Of a DNA stretch of 64,000 bases, positions 47,480 to 59,249 are shown piece by piece (the stretch's first letter is position 1; the number at the start of each line of letters is the position of its first letter). The stretch lies in contig BSBK01003559.1 of assembly GCA_027943335.1 (NCBI GenBank), positions 496,001-560,000 of the forward strand. Reading direction: 5' to 3'. Source of the stretch: Chamaecyparis obtusa. Lineage: Eukaryota > Streptophyta > Pinopsida > Cupressales > Cupressaceae. Below the pieces are notes generated by a model. It saw only the letters and a program-made list of their open reading frames with translations. It did not search any database and was not told where the DNA came from. Both the position numbers and the translations under genes were made by a program.

Positions 47480-50400
47480 TCTCCTATATTCTCAATTGCC
47501 ATGTAGAAATAATTATTCCACATGGAAGACCAAAGTCAAAACTCAACTTGAGTTTGAGGATGTCTAGAATGTGGTCAACAACATCATGTTACAATATACG
47601 AATGATGTTAAAAAGAAAAATAAATTTGATCAAGCTGATAAAAAGGCAAAATTGATCATTATGTTCAGCGTGTCTAATGAAGTTCATCCCTTTATCCAAA
47701 ACTCATCCAATGCCAAAGATGCACGAGACAGACTCGGGATAGTGAATAAGGTGAAGAATTAGAATCAAATCATGAATTCACAAAGTCAACTACATAGCCT
47801 AAACATGAAGAATGGAGAAGATTTAGTATCCTTTCTCAAAAGGATTACTGAGTTGAGAGCTTCACTACAAACATTGGGAGAAACAATTGATGATGCAATA
47901 TGGTTCCTATTGTTCTACGAGAACTACCACCTAGATACAAAGTGTTTGTGACAACATTTAATGTCACATTAAAAACTCCCAAATTTGAGAAGCTCTTAAA
48001 TCTCCTTTGGAAATAAAAATCTATAAGTCAAGAATAGGGCAAGGAAGATCATGCAATGAGCACACACCACCAAGGCTAGAAGCCTAAGAAGCAGTTTGGT
48101 GCACCTTCCAAATCTATAAATTCAGCCAAACCTCTAAAGAGATGTTCAATATGTGAAAGGGTTAGACATGATGTGAAAAAAATTGGTACAACTCCTCGGC
48201 CAAAGGATCATCCAACAAATTGCATCAAAAAGAAATCAATTCAAAGTAGCAACACACAATGGAAGCAGAAGAACAACTAGAAACAATGTGGCAATGTTGT
48301 TGAAGAGGAATAGTCTCCAGAAGAAGAGTGTATGTTTTCAGCCCACACTTCAAAAGATAGATCATAATCAACCTCAATTTGGTATGTGGGATCAGGTGCT
48401 ACAAAGCACATAACTGAACAGAAGGAATGGTTTCTCACATCGAAACCCCATAATGGTAAAGTCTCTCTTGGAGATGATACCACCTAGTATATCCAAGGTA
48501 TTGGTGACATCTCTTTCTAGTTTGGTTTACATCATTGTAGTCTCATTGAAGTTTTGTACATTCCTTGACTAATAAAAAATCTCCTATCTATTAATCAAAT
48601 TTTTATCACAACTTTAGAATTGAGTTTGACAAAAATCAGAGTAGAAAGGTGTGTCATCTGCAATAATTCTAACAATCCCGATGTTATTGCAAGTACATCT
48701 AAATTGATAAATGTTTAGGCTTGATATGGTTGACAATATTCAAGTCTTGATGACAAAGGATAGTGCCCTTTTCTATGTTTTACATCACTGATTTGGTCAT
48801 TTAATCTCTAGTTGTTTACTTATGTTTTGTAAGAAAATTATTGTTAAAGGGCTTCTCTCACTAGTGGAGTGATATGTGTTCCAGTTGTATTAATGGAAAA
48901 CAACATTGAACACATTTCTATCTTAGTGAGCATCATACAAGCCACCTTTACAACTAGTGCATACCAATCTATGCAAGCCCATGGCACTTAGTCATAATGG
49001 ATTCATGTACTTTTAGATTTTTGTTGATGACCATACAAGGAAAACATGTTTATATTGCTTGCAACATAAAGATGAAGCCTTTTCCTACTTTCAAGAGTTT
49101 TGCAATCTTGTAGAGAAAGATACAAATCATCGTATTTGTATCCTCCAATAATATCAGGGGTAAATACACCAACATAGAATTCTCCACCTAGTTGAAGGAA
49201 AATGGAATTTAGTGTCTACTAACTGCAACATACACACCTCAGTGAAATGGAGTTGTTGAATGGAGAAATAACATCATCATGGAGATGATACATAGTGTGT
49301 TGAAGGATTCTCACTTAGGACATGCATATCGTGTTGAAGCTATGTATACAACGATTTATCTTCTAATTCATACACCAACAAAGCACTTGATGGCATCACA
49401 CTAGAAGAAGCTTAGATAGAGACAAAAACATTTACGTCTATGAAAATATACATGCACATTCCTAAACAACAAAGAAAGAAGCTTGATGAAAAATCTATGA
49501 AATGTATTCTTCTTAGTTATAGTAATATCTAAGGTATATCGCTTTGTGGATCCTCACACAAAGAAGATATACATAAGTAGAGATGTAATTTTGAGAAGAA
49601 GATTGATTTGGGTTCACCTTCCATGTCATCACTTGATCTAGATAGTCATCCAATGTTCTACATGGATGACAAAATTAATGAGAATGTTGATAATCAATCT
49701 AATTCAACACCCACAAATGTCACAAGATTTATGCCTAGGTGGTGTACTAGTAGCATTTGCAATGCAAGACTAGATGGAGTTCTAAACACTTTACACTTCA
49801 AGACCAAGGACTTGTAATAGGGCTCACAATAACGTAAAACTAGCATTGTTGAGTTTAATAGTTGTTTATTTTGAGCCATCTAATGTTTGGGAAACACTAT
49901 AATCCAAGCCTTGGAAATAGGCTATGGATGCAAAGTACCAATCCTTAATGAGAAACAAGACTTGGGAGCTTATGAATCTACCACCTAGTAAGAAAGTAAC
50001 TGGATGTAAATGGATATTCAAAAATAAGTATAAGGTATATGGTAGGTGAGTATAAAGCTAGACTTGTAGCTAATGGTTATGCCTAGAAAGAAGGGATTGA
50101 CTATAAGGAAATTTTTGTTGTCATGACAAAAATTAAAACCATCATAATGATTTTTGCTTTAGTTGCTCAATTTGGATGGAATCATATCAAATGGATATAA
50201 AGATTGCATTTCTTAATGCAAACCTTAAGGAGGAGGCCTATATGACCCAACCAAAGGGACACATTGCACCTGGGGAAGAATAAAAGATATGCAAATTTGT
50301 TTAAGTCCCTATATAATCTCAAATAAGCTCCTAGAGCTTGGTATATTAAAATCAATGAACATTTGATACAACATGGTTTCAATAGACATCCATATGATCC

Positions 50401-51377
50401 AAATCTCTACCTCAAGCATCAAGGGGGAAGATTATGATAATTAATGTATATGTTGATGACCTAGTCATCATAAGCAACTCAAAAGAAATTTTTGAGACGA
50501 CCAAAATCATCTTAAGAAGGCATTTATATGACATATCTCAAGCTACTACACTATTGTCTAGGCTTAGAGGTATGACAAACTATTCACCATATTTTGTATC
50601 TCAAAAAACATTTGTCAATATATTTCTCAAGAAGATCATAATCATAGATTCCAAACTCCTAGCCACATCTATGGAACTAAAATTGCAATTATTTTTCTTC
50701 GATTCATCTCCTCAAGTAAATGCAACTCTGTCAACAAATGACTGGAGGTTTGATTCACTTGACTAAAACATACCAAATATTAGTTTTTTTGTTAATTATC
50801 TATCAATATTCATGCAAGAACCAAAACTGTGTCATTAGAAAGCAATCAAACAGATACTAGGGTATATCCAAGGTACAATGAATCATGGTTTGTAATATTA
50901 AAATGACCAATATTTCTTAACAAGATATATAAATGCAAATTATGCAGGTTCTATTGATGATAGAAAATCCACATCTAGATTTGTTTTCTTCCTAGGTTTA
51001 GGGCCTATATATTGGGAAAGAAAGAAGCAAGCCACAAATATGTTTTCCTCATCTTAGGTAAAGTATCATGCAGCAAGTGCAACAATTTGTGAGTCAATTT
51101 GGCTACATTGCATATCAAAAGGATTGGGAGGACCACAAAATCAACCTACAATCTTCTCTTGTGACATCAAAGCATTTTCAAGCTTGTTCATAATCCAATG
51201 TTTTGTTGATTGTCTCTTCATATGAGACCACATTCAAGAAAACAACATTAAGCTTCAATTCTTCTTCAGACAGGAACAACATTTTGATTATCTTCACCAA
51301 GCCTTTTGCATGTATAAAGTATGAAACATTTCAAGATTCTCTTATTAATACTTTGAAATAATGATATAATGAGGGAA
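47480..51377 (+). pseudogene. Ty1/copia polyprotein, nearly full but inactivated
   Basis: Gag starts near 47525 (WKTKVKTQLEFEDVWNVV). A partial zinc knuckle CSICERVRH lies at 48143. The protease site is at 48383: YVGSGATKH, where the catalytic Asp of DSGAT is Gly. Integrase TPQ-NGVVEW lies at about 49232. RT begins near 49920 with KKVTGCKWIFKNKYK; the active-site box YVDDL is at 50449-50463. RNaseH DDRKSTSRFVFFLG lies near 50955 and the terminal ENNIKLQFFFRQEQHFDYLHQ region near 51240. Many stops and frameshifts run throughout. Order and spacing are those of a Ty1/copia element. The 5' LTR and leader were not found. Confidence 0.92.
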
Positions 51378-51650
51378 TGTTGGGTATTCTATCATTTACT
51401 CTCGTTTGGTTTGTTATTTTATTGATTGTTTGTTTTAGATTTGTTATTATGTAGTTAGGATATTTTTGCATAATTGGTTGAGATGGTTGAACATGTATGT
51501 ATGATTTTAAAGCACATAGTTCACCACTCAAGGTCTATATATTTGTGTTATTTTTTAGTATTTGATAGAAAGAATATTTACTTTAATTTCTCTGATAGGC
51601 AAATATGTGGGTGAATCAATAGATGCATCCATAATTCTATGTTAAAAGAT
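51378..51650 (+). mobile_element. 3' LTR of the copia element
   Basis: A purine tract (AATGAGGGAA) is followed by TGTTGGGTATTC, the usual start of a copia 3' LTR right after RNaseH. A TATA-like CTATATATTTG lies near 51538. The right end is uncertain. Confidence 0.6.
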
Positions 51651-54136
51651 TAATTAAAGCATTGGAAACATGTAGTTATTAGCAAGAATATTAATTACAT
51701 ATGCCTCACAGAATAAATTTATTGTGAATTGAAATGTATTTGATTTGTAATTCCTAAAACATTGGTGATTTGGCCTCCCTATTGGTTACAATGTATTCGT
51801 CAATTTTGAATTGGAGAAGATTTGCCATAAAAAATATCCATGTGAAAAAACCAATTGGTTTATCTCCAAAATCTGGGTTATAATTGAACAAGGATGCTCA
51901 AGTTTTGGGTAATTGATACACTGAAAAGATATGATCCAAAGTGATGAGGCTGCCTTGCTTGTATAGAGATTGAAGGCTTAGTATGGGCCCACGTGTTGAG
52001 AATTTGTTCAAATTTTCCCACCATTTTATATTTGAAATTGAGACCATTAGTGACAACTCTAGTCAACTATGGTAATCAGTGCAATCCTTTGTTCAAATGG
52101 TAGGGATATAGATGCATGCTAGAAAACTAAAAAATGCATACCAAGAGGATGAAAATGTAAGTAGGAACAAGAAATTAAGAATTGGGATATCGCTCAAAAA
52201 AATATCCATTTGATAAGTCAATATGTTTTCCAAATTCCTAGGGTCTAAGGTACAGAGAATAGGATGCAAGGATGCAAAGGTCTAAGGTTCAAATAGGCAG
52301 AGCAATAGGATAGCAAGGATTCAACTTTGGGCACTTGAAAGACACCCTATGCATCAAGGAGCAAGGTGTTGGCTTCAAAGAAAACCAATGCTAAGGAAGC
52401 GAGGATCACGAATTGATAATGCTCTATGCAGGAAGACGGCGAGGATTGAAGTTTTGGCATATCAAATACCAGCAAAGCTTAGTAATTGTTGATACCTAAT
52501 GCAAGAATATGAGGATTGGGCTTTTGACACATTCAATACTGGTGGGGAATGAACGGGAGACATGACAATGTGAGAAAACTTGAAATCCTACCCAAGGTTG
52601 GAAAGTGACTACGACAGCCTCATACTTGAGGAATAGTATGAGCCATCACGAACATCTTATATTACATTCTTAAGACCCATGACCCCCTAGCTTTAGTCTT
52701 GCTAAATTAATTTATTGTTCTACATTAAGAAAATAATAACTAAAATATAGTCATACTCGCTATACTAAGTGGAAAATGTGTATGAAAATAGTCTCGATTT
52801 CCTAACTTGCAAACCGTTTAGTGTACAGATTAAACGAAGATAAACAAATGAACTATAAAGCAACCATATCATAAAAGGCCACCATAACAAATGACATTGG
52901 AAAACCCAAGGTGGGTGAAAGCTCTAGAAGAGTGGGACTTTCCCTTCTCTTAATCACTATCTTATTTATGTTTTTACTCCCTATAAGAGGCCATTATAGG
53001 CATCTTACATAATCTTCTTGGCACGAAAACATCCATACAGCATGGCCACTACTCTTGATACCTCGTCATCACACTTACTGCACGTCAAAGACCACTTGAC
53101 TGTAGCAAACTAGCACAATTGCAGCCACAACCAATTAAAAGTAACCCCAAAACTGGACAATGAGTTGCACGAGTAGTTATCAAGAACCTCAAATGCTAAA
53201 GATCTCAAATTGTTGAACCCCTACATACTTGTTTTGGAATGCAGCTTAACCATTTTCTATCATATGTAGCAAGTTCAAAAACGTTTACATATGCCTACTT
53301 TTCTGTATGACAATTTCAACTATAATAAGTCCCCAAGGTGTCCAAATTGCCCAGGAGGCTATTAAACCAGATTTTCCAGCTCCAATTACTTTTGCAACTC
53401 TTTCTTTCTTTGGCTCTATATTCGGGTCTTGTCTTGTGTCCATTCCTGTTAGGAAGTTGTCAGAAATGACTTAGTACAATTTCAGCAGATCATTGGTAAC
53501 AAGTTGCTAAAAAAGTATTCTCAAATCAGGTTTTGCTTTAGTAATTCATTTGTTTTATGTTCTTTTCAATGTGATGATGATACAATTGTTTATGTTGTTT
53601 ACCTGCAAGTTTTCTTACATCTCATAATACAAGCATATAAGAACTGGCCATATACAAATTCATTTTACTTGCAAGAATCATCTTGTTTCTTCTCAACATA
53701 ATCTTGGTTGCACTATAGTAAGATAGTTTGGTTTAAAAGTCACTTGTTTATAGTAAAATGATTTAAGTGCATATAGAAAAGAATTATTCTTGTTGAATCA
53801 TACTATTTAATATATGTCAACCATTGATCTTCCTGGGTCTAACATTATTGTGAGCCCTTGCATACCAGAAAACATAAGCTCCAAAGGGAAGTTTGTCAAA
53901 TTCTTGACATCCACTGGCAACTAGGATTCTTTATAATTATGTATTGCAGTTATTCTTTAGTTTCTTCCTGAACATGAAGTAGTCTTCTCTAAATAGAGTG
54001 CTGGTTCTGTCAGTTACTTTATTTGTCATATGACTGATGAGGGAACATCCTTCTTGATTCACCACGATTATGTGTGGAGATGAAAATTATGTAAGTCCCA
54101 TTCAAAGAAAACTTAATGTGTTCCAAACTATTTGTT
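51651..54136. other. No gene recognised
   Basis: Intergenic sequence. Around 52230-52560 it repeats short phrases of the type GCAAGGAT, (G/T)GAGGATTG and TTTTGG/GACA, without a regular period. Nothing coding was recognised. Confidence 0.45.
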
Positions 54137-54860
54137 AAACATCTTTTCACCCTGTGGATGTCAATCGCTCCGTGCCTCTTAAAGGAGAGATGATTTTGAT
54201 GGTTGGGGACTGGCCTTGGTCACAATCTTTGGACTATGAGGGCATCCCTTTCCACTGTCACCTTTGCTTTGCTACTGGACTTTGGCTTTGTCTTGCGCTG
54301 AGTCATCGGAAGAGGCCTGCTATTTGGTGGAAGAATGCTTCTGATGAGCACTTGTCAGTTGCGGGTTTGGCCTCTTTTGTGGATGACTCTTCCTAGGACT
54401 CTGGGGAGAGCCCTGTCGAGGAACCTGCGGTTCCTCTTGGGATTCATTCTTCCGATTGCTCTCTTCTTGTAGCTCCACCGGCTATCCTTCCTTCTTCAGT
54501 AGTAGCTGGCCACCTCTCACCCTCGCCTTTTGTACTCTTTGGCTGTTTGTCTCCGCGAGAGTGACCTCCTCTTCTTCTCCCTCCTTGTGAGAGTTTGGAA
54601 GATAGTATAGCCTGGACTGTTCTCAGTAGACAGAGGGAAAGTCCTAGTACCTCTTCTCCCCCTCTTTCATTTGTTCTGAAAGATTAGCTCTTTTTCTAGG
54701 GTTGGGACCCCTGTTTCCCATGGGTTCTTCGCCCCAGTTAAAAAGCTTATGTTTTTTGGTTGTTTCACCCCTCGTGAGACCCCTCTCTGCCACCTGATAT
54801 GCTGTATGTATATAGGTTCGAGCCCTTCCCAATTTACTTGATCAAAACATCTTTTCACCC
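54137..54860 (+). mobile_element. LINE ORF1 fragment flanked by 16-bp target-site duplication
   Basis: AAACATCTTTTCACCC occurs exactly at 54137-54152 and 54845-54860. The ~690 bp between is plant L1-type ORF1 sequence. It has VGDWPWSQSLDYEGIPFHC followed by a damaged zinc knuckle (CHLCFATGLWLC; the His is Leu) and LSHRKRPAIWWKNA. After a stop and frameshifts, a proline-rich part and WTVLSRQRESPS follow, then a clean stretch VGTPVSHGFFAPVKKLMFFG. The duplication starts AAAC and is preceded by TT, fitting an L1 endonuclease nick (TTT/AA on the other strand). No ORF2 sequence or poly(A) tail was seen, which is unusual. Confidence 0.85.
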
Positions 54861-55630
54861 CTATAAATCGAAATTTTATTACTCACTTGGGAAGACTTTA
54901 AATGATATCTTGAAGTGTGCTAATTTTATTCTTAGACGTATAGAAGCATTAAAAATTCTTCACTAATTGTATAAGCCTTTTTCTTGCCAGTGGTGAATAG
55001 TCAAGCATTGTGAGCACAAAGTAATCACAAAATGTTTAAATGCAAAGAGTCTATCTCTTCAAAGAAATCACAATGGTGTTGCTTACAAAAGCAGTTGAAA
55101 AACCTGTGCACCACATAAGTTTTGTGGGCATGGTAATGATAGGCATATTTACTATTTTTCAAAATTAACAGAATGCAGTTTTACAGCAGCACAGCAATGC
55201 CAATGTTGGGATCATATATAATCCTTGCATTTGTGGGTTCTTTTTCTATAAAAATTGAATATGGAGGTCCTTGCCAAAAAGCTTTCCAAATGGCATGTTG
55301 AGTTCAGTTAAGTTCAGTTCAGTTTTAAAAACTTAATGTTTGGCAAGAAAACTTTATACTAATGCATTTACATTTTTTTTGCATCAGTTTTCAGTGTAAC
55401 TCATAATAAATTGGCTTCTCTGATTACAAATAACCAAACACATTACATTACTTGATCCATAAAATTCCTTCTTGCTTTTGTAAACCTGTCATTAAGCATC
55501 ATTGCATTACTTGATTCATAAAATTACATGCACCATCATCCTAGATGAAGAGCAATAGCAAATGGGTGATCTTGCTTTACGAGTCATGTGATGATTAAGA
55601 ACACATAAAATAAACATGTCTAATGAGAGA
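54861..55630. other. 3' flank of the PAT17-like gene
   Basis: No coding sequence. It probably includes the 3' UTR of the - strand S-acyltransferase gene, whose stop codon is at 55631-55633. A clear poly(A) signal could not be chosen. Confidence 0.5.
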
Positions 55631-56673
55631 CTAATCGGATTTTCTTGAGGAAAAGAATTTCCTGCATGACATTGGGTATATAACTTCACATATGTTGTGG
55701 ATTAGTCCCTGGTCATAGACATTATTCTTGACAAATGATTGCTTTTCATGTTGCCATTTTGCATACCAGCCCTTCAATTTGAAAATAGGATTGAATGAAC
55801 AACACTTTGTGTTGTCGTCATTTGCATTGGCAACGATTTGCTGATCTAAACCAATAGGTTTAGCAGAATGACTGAGCGACTCTGTTGCAGCTTTCACTTG
55901 AGCTAAGCTAATCTGCCACCTCTTGTAGCTGTCCCACTTGAAAGTCTACAAATGCCATGGTTATAACTTATAAACATAATATTTCTTGCCAAAAAAGTCC
56001 CTAAATCTAAAATCACCCATCAACATCCTACTATAAAAGCATATATGGTACACAAAGATAATTTAAGATTGAAATAGTCAATTACATATCAAACTAAATC
56101 ATGAATACAGTTCTACCTCATTGGTGGTTGTATTGCTGATAACAAGGTGAATGTGATACAAGAAGAAACCTGCTAGCAGTAACGAAATCACTGCCAGAAA
56201 TATTATTAAAAGTACTTGTGTGTCGTAGAAATTTAGCAACCACTGCATAAGAACAATATAATTAAATAAATTCTCAAACACTATTTCTATAAAACACATG
56301 ACGAAACGATACACAAGCAGCTAAAAATGCTCTATTATAGAAATCACCTGTACAATGTGGGGAGACAAGCTGAAAAATGAATTCTCAATACCGTAGTAAA
56401 CTGGAAAACGATAATAATATAATCAGGATGTAAATTTTAGAACTCATAATTAACTAAGGATCTACAAATTTTCCATATATTCAACTCTAACAACCACAAG
56501 TCAGCTAGCAATTACTACTGTATGAACATGATTATGATTGTGTACAAGGTTTCAAATTTATCTCCACCTAATTTGCTATACCAGTTAAAATACGAAAGAC
56601 CTTGTGCTGCTTGAATTCTCCTGCTAGGATTGCACAAAGAACGACCACTCCATAAGAGCAAAGGAAAAAATGC
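55631..56673 (-). CDS. PAT17: DHHC-type protein S-acyltransferase (PAT17-like), last four exons
   Basis: Membrane palmitoyltransferase, C-terminal part. Exons on the - strand, in order of translation: 56673-56582, 56400-56348, 56242-56117, 55945-55631 (stop TAG). Borders are GT/AG and phases agree, giving about 194 codons without a stop. The sequence shows a membrane helix ([14 protein letters not shown]), then [20 protein letters not shown], a second helix ([20 protein letters not shown]), and the TTxE motif of DHHC enzymes in SNTTTNETFKW. The order and wording match Arabidopsis PAT17 (ILTVYYG..; NTTTNETFKW). The cysteine-rich domain with the catalytic DHHC is not in the window; the first exon here starts one base into the Trp codon expected after it. 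The missing exons should lie beyond 64000, across an intron of over 7.3 kb filled with LTR elements; otherwise the copy is truncated. The four exons are intact, which favours a working gene. Confidence 0.88.
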
Positions 56674-57471
56674 CTGTAAATTTGTCACCAAAAGTGATGT
56701 CTACATTGAGGCCGATAACAACAGCTCTAGAGTATATCATTAGATCACCACAAAATATATATGCTTCTACACATGGAAAGCAATCATTTACCTAAATAAA
56801 CCATTTTACTCCAATGAGTGAAAATTTTGCTAACACATTACACATCACAGAGTTTTAACTTTTCTCGGAGTCATTATATTAGAGTCAAGGAATGATACAA
56901 GCACAACATGTGACTTGAGATTTCCCAAAGTAAATATTTATAAAAATGACTTAAGTTAAGCGGGGATGGTATTCACAGTATATGTCAAAGAATTGTCATG
57001 GAAGCATCCCTGAACTATCTCTAAAATGAATAGTAACCCAAGACCAATTCAAGAAGAGAAGTGTCGAATAACTCATTGTACACTACAGATTTTTTGGTTC
57101 AGTAATTACGAGTTTCCTTGGCTACCTGTTATTTTTATTAGGCATGGTTTTGATTGTGCTATCATTAGCACATTGTTACATGGGTTGATTCTTTGTTACA
57201 AGGTTGACCCTTATTTTTAGCATTGAAGTTTCATCTTTGGACTTAAATAATCGACACTCTGCAATGTAATTTTTACGGCTTGTGTGCTAAATTAATATGG
57301 TATTATAGCCTGTTAATAATCCGAGATAGCTCTGACCCTTGAGTGTTTGTGTAGGAGAATGTGTTTCATGTTGAGTGAAGAAAAAATACATTTGTACTTG
57401 CTATAACTTGGCAAGTGAAGGAGGTGCTCTATGGAAGTCTTGAAGCAGCTGGGAACTATTTTATGCAGAGG
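56674..57471 (-). other. Intron of PAT17-like gene
   Basis: Non-coding sequence upstream (on the - strand) of the acceptor at 56674. No DHHC exon was found on this strand up to 64000. Confidence 0.6.
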
Positions 57472-58283
57472 TGTAATGTCCCCATTTTTACACCATACTT
57501 TTTCGTAAGCATTGACCAGTTTTTGGGTTTTTCCATAAGCGTTGACCAGTTTCTAGGTTTTTTCGTAAGCTTCAAGATGAGCTGGAAGAATTCCAATGTT
57601 CTTGGAGAGCTTAGTTTCCGGTTTTCTTGGTGTAACGTCATAAATTGCACCCCTATGCAATTCTTTGTCGCATGGCACCTTCGTTTTGGCTGAAATCCAA
57701 ATCTCCACCTAAGCCTCCGCTTCATCCCACTTGTCTAGTCACCTCCTTTTGTCTGATTCCTGACCATGTGGACTGTTTGATTAAGGACACATGCGCATTG
57801 CAAAGACATCTGCGTGGAACGCACTCGTCCCACGAATCTGCAGACAGAAGGTGGCCGTTGGAGTGTTAGACCTGCTATCCCTGGCACTGTAACGCCTGCT
57901 ATGGCAAGCCATTGACATCGAGGTTCTTCCTAGACTATTTAAACTTTCCTTTTGGCCTCTTTTCCCTCTTTCTTGGTCATTCAAATCGCTTTTAGGTTAT
58001 TGTTGCACTGTCCTTGGTTATCTTTACAACTTCTTGGTGATCTTACAACTCTTGGGTCATGTCATTATGTCGCTCAACCATCACCTTTGCGTACCAACTT
58101 GTTCTCACCTTTCCATTGAACCACAACTTTTTGACTTTTAAAGGGAGTTGTCTCACACCTCATACTCAATTCTTTTCATTTGATAGAGCATATCAACAGT
58201 TCTAAGTCATTTACTTATTATCAATTCTATCGCTTTTATCAATTTATTGATCATATCTCTATCTTGGTTATCTATGGAGGTGG
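57472..58283 (+). mobile_element. Gypsy-type LTR, truncated by another insertion
   Basis: Starts TGTAATGTCCCC, followed by a near-tandem repeat of about 30 bp ((A/C)(A/C)GTAAGC.TTGACCAGTTT twice plus a partial at 57567). Then comes a CpG-rich block (57650-57900) and a TATA-like CTATTTAAAC near 57932, the usual order of U3 elements. Its right end was not reached: at 58284 another LTR begins. Confidence 0.55.
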
Positions 58284-59234
58284 TGTTAATCCTAACTAGT
58301 TACTGAGAGGGGGAGGGGGGGGTGAATCAGTAAATTCAATTTCTTGTAATATTTTTCTGTTTCTTATTCTTGTTAATACTGAAAATATAAAGAATGTTTA
58401 AACAATCATAAATAGAAATCACATGCACAAGTCAACACAAGATATATACGTGTAAACCCTCGGTTAGAAGGAAAAAACCATGGTGGGACAAAACCCACGA
58501 AACTCCACTACTGCAGTAATAAAGCTACCTAGTTAAAGGTTTACAAAGCACTGGTTAGAATGCTACCCGGTAAAGGGATTTGAAAGAGATTGGTTAAGAT
58601 CTTGATCCTGTAAGGAGTCACCTTGTCAAAGGACTTAAAAACATCAACAAAGATGTCACCCGGTGAAGGAATTTATACAACAGAACCTGTTAGGGTTCAC
58701 CCTGATTAAGGGATTTAAATGTGATTCACACACTAAAACAAATGATCTTCTTTGACACTTTATCTATCGATCAGATCATACATGTTCTCCCCTTGCTCTG
58801 GTTGGTTGTTGAAACTTTCTCTCTTTCACTCTTAGTGACTGTATCCCTTCTTAGAAGACTCTGCTCTTCTACTCTGCTCTCTTTGCGCTCTTGATTTTGA
58901 ACAATGCCTCTAATGCATGATGATCTCGAAACGCTCGCAAAAAAAAAAAAACTCCAATTCTTTTGCAAAACACTCCGCAAAATCCAGATCGGATTATAAA
59001 GCACTGACCGGTAAATTTGCAATTCTGAACGCAAACCGGTGTGCAACTTGTTGAGTCATATGCCTCATGTGGTGTCCTACTAGACCGGTTGGACAAGACC
59101 GGACCGTTATTAATGTGACCGGTTAAGGTACACTGTTTACCTAGTAAGTCTACCGGTTTACCACTGTTGCTCTAAACTTGAGTACCGATGTGTTTGATGT
59201 TTGCTAATGATGACAACTAAGCTTTATGCCAACA
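58284..59234 (-). mobile_element. 3' LTR of a non-autonomous copia-type element
   Basis: 951 bp. On the - strand it begins TGTTGGCATAAAGC (59234) immediately after a polypurine tract and ends GTTAGGATTAACA (58284). Near its end on that strand lies a TTCACCCCCCCTCC..CTC block, typical of the 3' end of many plant Ty1/copia LTRs. The interior has about four degenerate units of the form ACC(C/T)(G/T)(G/T).(A/G)AAGGGATTTA (58566-58710). Confidence 0.75.
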
Positions 59235-59249
59235 ATCTTCCCCTTTGGC
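59235..59249 (-). other. Polypurine tract
   Basis: On the - strand GCCAAAGGGGAAGAT, directly before the TGTTGGC start of the LTR; the plus-strand primer site of LTR elements. Confidence 0.8.

Noticed and set aside
54644..54858. - strand open frames opposite the LINE fragment
   Set aside because: They mirror the + strand ORF1 sequence, which has clear family resemblance.
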